From Brachyspira sp. (GTDB lineage Bacteria > Spirochaetota > Brachyspiria > Brachyspirales > Brachyspiraceae): DNA of 38,410 bases. The stretch covers positions 1 to 38,410 of the forward strand of contig NZ_JARHYI010000082.1 of NCBI RefSeq assembly GCF_029258575.1, in the 5' to 3' direction. Positions within the stretch are counted from its first letter, which is position 1; every line of letters begins with the position of its first letter. Made by a program: the position numbers and the translations under genes. Positions 7,367-15,215 of the stretch are shown one piece after another. Under the pieces are notes generated by a model. The model searched no databases. It saw only the letters and a list, made by a program, of their open reading frames with translations, and was not told where the DNA came from.

Positions 7367-8482
7367 TTAACTTCCTAATGCATTTATTAAATATTCTAAA
7401 TCTTCTTTAGTTGTATATGGAGAAAATGAAAACCTTATAGCTCCATTATCATTATTATAAAAATTATGTGCCAAAACAGAACAATGAAATCCGTATCTGC
7501 ATTCTATATTATATTTTTCATATAATGCATGAGTAATATTTGCCATGTTAATATCATTATTAATAGTTTTTATTGAAAATAGGAAACCTTGAGTATTTAT
7601 ATCTTTTGACCATATAACATCATATTTGTTTATAGACTCTATTTTTTTTATAGCATCATACATATCATTAATATTTATATTCCAATTAGGTCGATTTTTT
7701 AATGCTGCTAAAAGACCTATTATTCCAACTGTATTTGGAGTTCCTGATTCATATATTTCTGGTATACTATATGGTGTTTCATATCCTTCACCAAAACCTC
7801 CGCCGAAATATGCAGGATTTAATTTATCTGGATTTTTTACATAAAAACCACCTGTACCCGTAGGACCTAAAAGTCCTTTATGTCCAGTGAAAGCTATAAA
7901 ATCAGTATTCCAATCATCTGCTTTTATATCATGTATTCCAATGGCTTGTGTAGCATCTACAAGTAATGGTATTTTTCCTATTGCTTCCTTTATTTTTTTT
8001 ATAGGCTGTATAACACCGCTTATATTGCTTTCCATATTTACAGCGACTAATGATATTTTTTCTTTTTTGATTATATCAGATAGTGCATCTGTATCTATTA
8101 TACCATTGTTTTTAGAAGGTATTATACTATATTTGACATTTTTATTTTTACTTAATTGATGTATAGGTCTAAGTATCGCATTATGTTCTAATACAGATAT
8201 TAATATATTGGTATCCTTTAAATCTAATCCTATAAGTATATCATTTATTGCTCTTGTAGCTCCAGATGTAAATATTATATTAGAATCATTTTTTGTGCCT
8301 AAAAATTTATCGGCTAATAATGTGCGGCATTCTTCTATTTTTTGAGTTGTTTCTTTTCCTCTGGAAGTATTTACTCTTCCATAAGTACCACCCATATTCA
8401 TTAAAAAATTATACATTTCCTCTGCAACCTCTTTAGGTTTTGGGAAACTAGTTGTAGAGTTGTCAAAATAATAATTTTTCAT
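7367..8482 (-). CDS. Cysteine desulfurase/selenocysteine lyase-type PLP enzyme
   Basis: This 371-residue class V aminotransferase-fold enzyme would use PLP to release sulfur from cysteine or selenium from selenocysteine. The motifs are in order: FTSGATRAIND (about 71), His100, LLVDATQAIG with Asp176, and FTGHKGLLGPTGTGG with the Schiff-base Lys202. ECRYGFHCSVLAH supplies the catalytic-type Cys334. Its opening (NYYFDNSTTSFPKP) and the GFHC.VLAH block fit the cysteine desulfurase subfamily that travels with YedF and DUF3343 in selenium clusters, rather than housekeeping IscS or NifS. It starts 18 bp after the YedF stop. The preferred substrate, Cys or Sec, cannot be told from sequence. Confidence 0.88.
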   Translation of the reverse strand: MKNYYFDNSTTSFPKPKEVAEEMYNFLMNMGGTYGRVNTSRGKETTQKIEECRTLLADKFLGTKNDSNIIFTSGATRAINDILIGLDLKDTNILISVLEHNAILRPIHQLSKNKNVKYSIIPSKNNGIIDTDALSDIIKKEKISLVAVNMESNISGVIQPIKKIKEAIGKIPLLVDATQAIGIHDIKADDWNTDFIAFTGHKGLLGPTGTGGFYVKNPDKLNPAYFGGGFGEGYETPYSIPEIYESGTPNTVGIIGLLAALKNRPNWNININDMYDAIKKIESINKYDVIWSKDINTQGFLFSIKTINNDINMANITHALYEKYNIECRYGFHCSVLAHNFYNNDNGAIRFSFSPYTTKEDLEYLINALGS

Positions 8483-8500
8483 AATAATTAATAATGTTTT

Positions 8501-9076
8501 TTATGCCCTTATAATAGTAGAAGCATTAGCCATAGCCTCAATTATTCCAAGCATATTTGTTTGTTCTTCTACTTTTATATCATTTAATTCATAGAATTTA
8601 ACACAAGTTCCGCAGAAAAATGTTTTAATTCCAGCATCTCTTAATTCCTGCAGTAAAGTTTTATAAGGCTCTTCAGTCCCTAAATAAACCCCTCCATTAT
8701 AGCAATATAAAGCTTCTGGTTTTGGGTTAGCATCTTTCAAAGTACCTAAAAATGCTTTTAAAAGTAATTCTCCAAGTTCATCATTTCCAGTTCCCATACC
8801 TTTCTTATCTACAACAGCAATGACAGGTCCTGAAGATTTTTCTTTATTTGAATTATTAGAAGAAGATAAGTCCTTATTTTTGATAATTTTAAAATTCATT
8901 CCATTATTTGTGTATTTTATTCCATTATTATTCAAAAAGTCTGTAATATTATGAAAAGCTACTTCATCGTCTATTAATATTTCTATTTCTTCATTCATAT
9001 TTGCATTTGTTATTGCAGTCTTTGTAAGAATCAATGGTTTAGGACATGGTATTCCTCTAGCATCTACCGTTTTCAT
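8501..9076 (-). CDS. yedF: Selenium metabolism protein YedF (TusA-like plus DsrE-like)
   Basis: This 191-residue, two-domain cytoplasmic protein has a TusA/SirA-like domain (residues 1-68) with the persulfide-carrier motif ARGIPCPKPL (Cys11). A Ser/Asn/Lys linker follows (about 70-82). The DsrE-like domain (84-190) carries CYNGGVYL (Cys125) and FFCGTCVKFYELND (Cys155, Cys158). This arrangement is that of YedF, known from comparative genomics as a marker of selenium metabolism. It heads the operon with the desulfurase and the DUF3343 protein and has its own near-consensus promoter (9107-9135) and an AAGGA ribosome binding site. No selD, selA or molybdenum hydroxylase gene is in the window. Confidence 0.9.
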   Translation of the reverse strand: MKTVDARGIPCPKPLILTKTAITNANMNEEIEILIDDEVAFHNITDFLNNNGIKYTNNGMNFKIIKNKDLSSSNNSNKEKSSGPVIAVVDKKGMGTGNDELGELLLKAFLGTLKDANPKPEALYCYNGGVYLGTEEPYKTLLQELRDAGIKTFFCGTCVKFYELNDIKVEEQTNMLGIIEAMANASTIIRA

Positions 9077-9106
9077 TTTTATTTCCTTGAATAAATTTGC
9101 AATAAC

Positions 9107-9135
9107 ATAATATATTAAAAAATGTTTATTGTCAA
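9107..9135 (-). promoter_or_regulatory. Sigma-70 promoter of the selenium operon
   Basis: On the minus strand TTGACA (9135-9130), 17 bp and TATTAT (9112-9107) stand 30 bp upstream of the YedF ATG at 9076. Confidence 0.75.
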
Positions 9136-9142
9136 TTATATG

Positions 9143-9631
9143 TTATATAGAACTAAAATAAGCTATATAATTATTATTGCTAAATAATGATGAAAAAAGA
9201 TTTTTGAATATATAAAATATGTAATTTATGATAATTGATTTAGAAAATATTTCGGTATATTCTGGAGATAAATATATAATTATATTCGCTAATAAGTAAA
9301 TAACCGCACCTGCAGTAAATAATAATACAAAAGCACATGCTAATCTATCTATCCAAGATAAATATATAACCTTCAAAATATCTTTTATACTTTTCTCAAC
9401 TTTTGAAAGTATTATTCTTGTAATAGAGTAGGTTGCTATTAAGGATATAATTTTAAGCATAAGAGAATGATCAAAATATTTAGACATATGATTATATATC
9501 AGCGGTGCTATTATAAATGTTATTATTATTGCTATAATAGGTGTTATAATTGATATAATGCCTTTATATAAACCATATATAAAAGACACAGTTAATATTA
9601 TAATTAATAGTATATCAATATTATTAAACAT
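9143..9631 (-). CDS. cvpA: CvpA family membrane protein
   Basis: This 162-residue protein has four hydrophobic segments. The N-terminal pattern DILLIIILTVSFIYGLYKGI and the later SWIDRLACAFVLLF block match the CvpA (colicin V production) family. That family is of unclear biochemical role and has been linked to envelope homeostasis and export. Its ATG shares one base with the stop codon of the receptor-like gene upstream (TAATG), so it is translationally coupled to that gene. It is the last gene of this operon. No clear terminator follows before the selenium operon promoter. Confidence 0.8.
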   Translation of the reverse strand: MFNNIDILLIIILTVSFIYGLYKGIISIITPIIAIIITFIIAPLIYNHMSKYFDHSLMLKIISLIATYSITRIILSKVEKSIKDILKVIYLSWIDRLACAFVLLFTAGAVIYLLANIIIYLSPEYTEIFSKSIIINYIFYIFKNLFSSLFSNNNYIAYFSSI

Positions 9632-11583
9632 TATGATTTCTTTAATAAAGCTATTACAGGTGCAAATGTAAAACTACTTTTCTTTCTATGAGTGTTAATA
9701 ATATTTGATAAAGCTTTTATATCAGTATGTGAGAAAGAAGAATAACTTCCTATCTTTTTAGTAATATCATTAAGTTCATCTTTAGCTTTTATTATATTAT
9801 CAAAGTTATTAAAGATTTTGTATACATCTTGGTTTTGATATTCTATTTTTGCATTTAAATTATTCTGAACTTCCAACATAGCAGCAACATTTTCTTTTAT
9901 AGACAAAACTATTAAATTTTGATTAACCAATATGTTTGACATAACTTCATTATATTGCTCTAAAGATTTGAAGTGGCTTAACTTTTTGGAATCTGTACTA
10001 ATATTATTTTCTATTTCCAAAATAAATTTATCAATAGTTTCAGATATTCTATTAATCTCTTTTGAAATTATTTTACACCTATCTCTTATATAGAAAGAAG
10101 AATTTTCTATAACAACAAGACCTGCAAATATATCGGTAAGCATTCTTTCTATAGAATCAGTACCTTTAGATATTTCAAAAGATAAAGTACCTATTTCTTT
10201 AGCTACAACTGAGAAACTTTTACCAAAAAATCCTGCTTTTGATGCCTGAATACCAGCATTTATAGATAAAAGATTAGTTTTATTTGTGATAGCTTTAATA
10301 TATTCTATAGTATTGTATATAGATTCTGTTATATTATTTACATCTTTAAATTGATTTGCTGATTCCATTATAGAATGTAAAAACTTATTTGAAGTTTCTT
10401 GTAAACTTTCATTTATAAGTCTTAATTCATTTTTTAAATAGAGTATTTGTTCATTAGAGAAATCAGATTCTTTCATATTTGAAATAGTTTGATTCAATAC
10501 TCTAAAATGATCTTGCATTTGAGATTTATATTTATCAAAAAATGTGAATATTGTATTTGTATATTTTAAACCGTCTTTAATAAGATTTTTCTTGCTGTTT
10601 TTAGCCTCTATTAATTTATCATTTGCTTCTAATATAGAATCTATTTTAGAATTGATAATATTATATGCATCTTTAGTTTCTTTATCTATTTCAAATACGA
10701 ACATAGATGTATCCATTAAATTTCTATCTATGTTATTTAATTCTTCTGAAATTCTATCTATATTATTTAAAGTCTTAAGATTTAGATGAAGTTTATTATT
10801 TAATATACTTTCTTTTTTGATAGAATCAAGTGCATTTTTTGCAAAAGATGAAAATATTGATATTGATCTGAATGATGATGAAATTACAATAGCAAGTCCT
10901 ATTCTGTCAAAATCCACATTACTTGAAGTTTGAGCTATATACAAATATCTTATTATAAGTACTAATGCTAAAGTTATAGCTCCAACCATGGCAATATTAT
11001 CTCTATAATTATAATTCATTATCATATCAGTTACTATTGATATGAACATAATTAAGAATATAAATAGTATAATATAATTTTTGAAAGTATAATAAAATCC
11101 TGTAGGTCTTATAAAATATGAAGGACTTGTTGAATCATAATAATTAATTGTAGTTGTAAGGAATTGATTAGAATATACACAACTTACTGCTATTAATACT
11201 ATGGATAATATTATACCGATTACAAATACTATATTGTTTAAATTTACTAGATTTTTTGTTTTAGATATAAAAGTTTTAGAGTTTATCGGCATGAACATAA
11301 CAGCGACTAATATCAGAATATTATTACTCAAATACAGTCCTAATGATAAGCCTTTATTTACTCCGTATAATTCCAAGAATATTATAATAAGTGATATTAT
11401 ATTATATAATAGTATAAATATTAATGTAATAGAAATAATGATATATGTTCCTTTTTTTGTCTTAATTGACAATAATAAATAAAGCATAATAAATACTGAC
11501 ATTAAAGAAATACCAATAATAGGTACCAATAATTTTACTACAGTAATATTATATCCGTATATTAAATTTGAAAATATATCCAT
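9631..11583 (-). CDS. Methyl-accepting chemotaxis-like receptor with a 7-TM N-terminal region (second copy)
   Basis: This 650-residue protein has about seven hydrophobic segments in residues 10-245, then a long coiled-coil cytoplasmic region. The hairpin tip (about 430-460) reads TNLLSINAGIQASKAG and SFSVVAKEI, clearly related to the chemoreceptor tip (typically NAAIEAARAG.GF.VVA.EI). The usual IEAARA is IQASKA, so the tip Glu is Gln. No HAMP domain or C-terminal CheR-binding pentapeptide was recognised. It follows a paralogue of the same design by 14 bp and is coupled to CvpA. The ligand is unknown; the multi-TM sensor has little outside the membrane, which suggests a small or membrane-soluble signal. 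Confidence 0.85.
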   Translation of the reverse strand: MDIFSNLIYGYNITVVKLLVPIIGISLMSVFIMLYLLLSIKTKKGTYIIISITLIFILLYNIISLIIIFLELYGVNKGLSLGLYLSNNILILVAVMFMPINSKTFISKTKNLVNLNNIVFVIGIILSIVLIAVSCVYSNQFLTTTINYYDSTSPSYFIRPTGFYYTFKNYIILFIFLIMFISIVTDMIMNYNYRDNIAMVGAITLALVLIIRYLYIAQTSSNVDFDRIGLAIVISSSFRSISIFSSFAKNALDSIKKESILNNKLHLNLKTLNNIDRISEELNNIDRNLMDTSMFVFEIDKETKDAYNIINSKIDSILEANDKLIEAKNSKKNLIKDGLKYTNTIFTFFDKYKSQMQDHFRVLNQTISNMKESDFSNEQILYLKNELRLINESLQETSNKFLHSIMESANQFKDVNNITESIYNTIEYIKAITNKTNLLSINAGIQASKAGFFGKSFSVVAKEIGTLSFEISKGTDSIERMLTDIFAGLVVIENSSFYIRDRCKIISKEINRISETIDKFILEIENNISTDSKKLSHFKSLEQYNEVMSNILVNQNLIVLSIKENVAAMLEVQNNLNAKIEYQNQDVYKIFNNFDNIIKAKDELNDITKKIGSYSSFSHTDIKALSNIINTHRKKSSFTFAPVIALLKKS

Positions 11584-11597
11584 ACTTATTCCTTTAA

Positions 11598-13532
11598 TTA
11601 CATAACTTTAGAATATTCATCTACTTTATTTTCTAAATCATCAGTATATTCCATAAATTTTTTCATTTCATTATCAAGTTTGCTTGTTATAGCTTCCAAG
11701 TCATCTGAAGTAGCAAGTAATTTATTCATATCTCTCATTAAGCTTTTTACTTCTGTATTTTCTGCATATGCTTTTTCTGATATATCAATTATATAATCAT
11801 TAATTTCTTCTACTTTATTTTTAATATTTAAAAAGTCATTTTCTTCATTAATGATAATATTTGTCATATTTGATATAGAATTATGCATCTTATCAGTGCT
11901 TTTAATGATATTCATATTATAATCATTTTGTTTTTCCATATTTTTATTGAATTTATTAATTTTATCATAATGATTTGAAATTTCTTCTGTCAGCAAAGTA
12001 ATATTATTATTTATATTATTACTTGAATAGTTAAATTTTTTGAATATATCTTCTATTTGGAATAATAAATTCTGCATTCTATTAGTTGCCTGAGCAGTTT
12101 CATTTACCAATTCTGTAACCTCTTTAGATACAACAGAAAAGTTATTATGCCATTCACCAGCCTTAGAAGCCTGTATACTTGAATTGATTGCGAGAGTTTT
12201 AGTTTTATCAGACATATTTGTCATAAATGATATAATTCTATTTATCTGGAAACTTAATTGACTGAATCCGTCTGATTTGCTGAATTCTCTAATAAAGTTA
12301 TTTTTTTCTGTATCTAATTTATTTTGAAAATCTTCAAATAAATTAACTATATTTCTGCTTTCAGATTGAAGTCTATATATTTTTTCTATAGATTCCTGAA
12401 GCTTCATATTGGATTCTTCTAAAGTTTTCTTTTGCAATTCTACAGAAACTTGTAAATTAGGATAAGTTTCTATTAATTCATTTATTTTTTCTATATTTAT
12501 TTTTCCATCATTGATTTGGAAATTTTCTATAGTTATAAATTCATTTGTATAATCTATAACTCTGTTTATATCAGATTTTAAATTATTGATAGTAGAGTAT
12601 GTATTTTCTACTTTATTTACTAATTCATTAACAGATTCTGAGAAATTTTGTTTTAATTCAGCTAATTTTTCAGAAGTATTTATGGCAGTATTAATTATTA
12701 TAGAGTCTTGAGCCTTTATACTTTCTAAATCATAAGACTGATTTGTTTTTCTATGTACAGCTGATATAAATCTGCTTACTGATGAATGTATCATTATTAT
12801 ATTAAATATGGCATATGCTAAAGTTGTTCTTGTAAATGTCAGATGATTAAAAAGAAGGAAATCGCTTGAATATTTAGTATATATTGATATTCCATTAAAA
12901 TCATCAAAGAATGATAAAGATATTATAGAGATTAATATTAATAAAATTATATTATCTTTGAATTTTTTATTAATAGTCATGTCATATATCAAAGCACATA
13001 TTATTATGAAGCTATATATAGTAAATATAAAATCCCTGAATATATAAGCAGCTCCTAATTGTCCTCGGCTTTTAATACTATATACCATAGTATCATTTAA
13101 TGTAGTCATTTTTTCTTTTGTTGATATAAAGAGTTGAGGATATAAAAGAGCTACAGCAGTTAATAATATAAATATGAATATGGCTAGTATATATAATTTA
13201 TCCAATACAAAATGAAATCTTTCGCTTAATACTAATTTATTTCTTATAAAGATAATCCATGGTATAATGGTTAGCGAAAATGCCAATTGTTCAAATTTAT
13301 ATAGATTTAATGCTAATTTATTATTCGGCATGTATAAAGAACTAATAATATTTACAGCTTCCATTGCAGAGAATATGAAGCATAAAAAACCTAATGATAG
13401 TATAATTGCTTGAGTTTCTTCGTATAGTTGAAAATATATATATGCATATAATATTATACCGACTATTGATATAATAGTGGCTATAACTGGAACTCCCAAT
13501 TCTAATGTTAAAAGAGAAAAATTGTAACTCAT
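11598..13532 (-). CDS. Methyl-accepting chemotaxis-like receptor with a 7-TM N-terminal region (first copy)
   Basis: This 644-residue paralogue of the gene just downstream has about seven membrane segments (residues 10-250) and then extended helices. Its hairpin tip (about 430-465) reads KTLAINSSIQASKAGEW, then NFSVVSKEVTEL. As in its neighbour, the tip shows Q in place of the usual E and SK in place of AR. This shared change argues for joint adaptation or common descent by duplication. A ribosome binding site (AGAGGA) precedes the ATG, and a promoter lies at 13587-13615. The genes at 13532-9143 look like one operon with CvpA. A chemotaxis role is likely because cheA lies 1.7 kb upstream on the same strand, but direct proof is lacking. 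Confidence 0.85.
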   Translation of the reverse strand: MSYNFSLLTLELGVPVIATIISIVGIILYAYIYFQLYEETQAIILSLGFLCFIFSAMEAVNIISSLYMPNNKLALNLYKFEQLAFSLTIIPWIIFIRNKLVLSERFHFVLDKLYILAIFIFILLTAVALLYPQLFISTKEKMTTLNDTMVYSIKSRGQLGAAYIFRDFIFTIYSFIIICALIYDMTINKKFKDNIILLILISIISLSFFDDFNGISIYTKYSSDFLLFNHLTFTRTTLAYAIFNIIMIHSSVSRFISAVHRKTNQSYDLESIKAQDSIIINTAINTSEKLAELKQNFSESVNELVNKVENTYSTINNLKSDINRVIDYTNEFITIENFQINDGKINIEKINELIETYPNLQVSVELQKKTLEESNMKLQESIEKIYRLQSESRNIVNLFEDFQNKLDTEKNNFIREFSKSDGFSQLSFQINRIISFMTNMSDKTKTLAINSSIQASKAGEWHNNFSVVSKEVTELVNETAQATNRMQNLLFQIEDIFKKFNYSSNNINNNITLLTEEISNHYDKINKFNKNMEKQNDYNMNIIKSTDKMHNSISNMTNIIINEENDFLNIKNKVEEINDYIIDISEKAYAENTEVKSLMRDMNKLLATSDDLEAITSKLDNEMKKFMEYTDDLENKVDEYSKVM

Positions 13533-13586
13533 AAATCCTCTATAAAAATAAGAAAATATTTTTAATATTATAAGTTAATTTTTATA

Positions 13587-13615
13587 TTTATAAAGCATAA
13601 AAAAATAAAAATCAA
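13587..13615 (-). promoter_or_regulatory. Predicted promoter of the receptor/CvpA operon
   Basis: On the minus strand TTGATT (13615-13610), 17 bp and TATAAA (13592-13587) precede the first receptor gene's ATG (13532) by 54 bp. Confidence 0.55.
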
Positions 13616-13692
13616 CTAAAAAATAAAATACCGTTTATATAATCGGAATTAGTTTATTAACTATTTACTAATTGCTTTTTATTTTTATACAA

Positions 13693-15092
13693 CTATTGAG
13701 TTAATTTTCTAACCCATCTTTCTTTTTTTAACATTATAACACCAACTGCAATTTTTGCAAAATCGCTTAATTTTGCTATTCCAAACATAGCTACAGGACC
13801 TACAGATGTGTATTTAGCAAGTATCAAAGCTAATGGAGCAAATACTAATAATGATACAGGTACATCCACTGCAAATCCAAATATTGTATCTCCTCCAGCT
13901 CTTGAAACTGCAAATTGAGCATTAATATATGTCCATATAGGCATGTAGCATGCTATTAATATTACTAAATTTCTAGTTATTATTTGGGCATCTGCAGTAA
14001 GTTTTGAAAATACATATGGAATAAAAAGGGTAGATGACATCTGCACCAATCCTACAACTAAACCTGCTATAACAGAGCCGTTTAATATCCACATTGCCTT
14101 ATTTTTAGCATCTTCAAGTTCTCCTCTTCCAAGCGTTCCACCAACAACTACCATTGTAGAAACGAATATACCCTGAAAAACTAAATAAAATATATTTGCT
14201 ATAGTAAATCCTGATGCCATTCCAGCAACAGTTTCCGCACCGCCCCTGCTATTATATAAAGCTGTCATGAACATTTCGCTTAATCCCCAGCTTATTTCAC
14301 TCAAAAATATTAAACTCGATTTTCTAAGCATAGAATAAAATATATTTAATTTTACATTTAATATTTCTCTTGTTCTCACATAAAATTTTTCATTATGAAT
14401 TTTAATATACACTATAAATAAAATCATTTCTATTATTCTTGCTATTAATGTAGCAATTGCTGCCCCTGTTTCTTCAAGTCTAGGAGCTCCAAAATTACCA
14501 TATATAAGTATATAATTTCCCAAAGTATTACAAAGTGTAGCTATAACTGATATTATAAGAGGTATATGAGGTTTTCCTACTTCTCTATAAGAAGTACCTA
14601 TAGCACCCGATATAGATATTGGTATAAATGTAAAAGCTATTATATGCATATATTTTGTGCTTGAAACAAGTATTGCTTCTTGAGATGTATTTCCTTTTGT
14701 CATTAAACTCATAAATATTTCGGGATTAACAAGCATCAATATCATATAAGAAGCGGAAATAATAATAGGAAGTATCACTTTAAATCTGAAAGCCTGCTGC
14801 ATTCCTTCTTTATTATCAGCACCGCTATTTTGAGCCATATATATACCACCTGCACCATAACAGGTATTGAGTATAACTAAATATATGAAATTTAATTGAT
14901 TGGATACATTTACAGCAGCCATTTTTATATCGCCGAGTTCAGCAACCATGAAATTATCTATTAATGATACCATACCCATTATAAGCTGCTGAAGCATTAC
15001 TGGTACAGCAATAGATATGCATAATTTATAAAATTCAAAATTTCCAAAAAGAGTTTTTTACCGCTGTTAAAATTTATAGAATTGGTATTCAT
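13693..15092 (-). CDS. MATE family efflux transporter with a frame break near its 5' end
   Basis: From 14997 the frame encodes 434 residues of a 12-TM multidrug/toxin extrusion (Na+ or H+ antiport) protein, beginning MLQQLIMGMVSLIDNFMVAE. Homology extends upstream of that Met: in the same frame KTLFGNFEFYKLCISIAVPV is readable. The natural start, however, is probably the ATG at 15092 (MNTNSINFNSGKK), one frame away. The two join at a run of six A (plus-strand T run 15054-15059); seven would restore one continuous protein of about 465 residues. Starting at 14997 would lose part of the first membrane helix. It is either a recent pseudogene, a phase-variable gene or one rescued by slippage. The rest of the frame is intact. 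The substrate cannot be told. Confidence 0.8.
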
Positions 15093-15215
15093 AATATAAT
15101 CTCTTTATAAAAAATAAAGTGTCAATTTGGTGTATTAATAAAATAGAGAGTAATATATAACTATTTTTATATTTGTCAATATGATTGCAAAATTTTTATT
15201 ATAACATTTATATTA

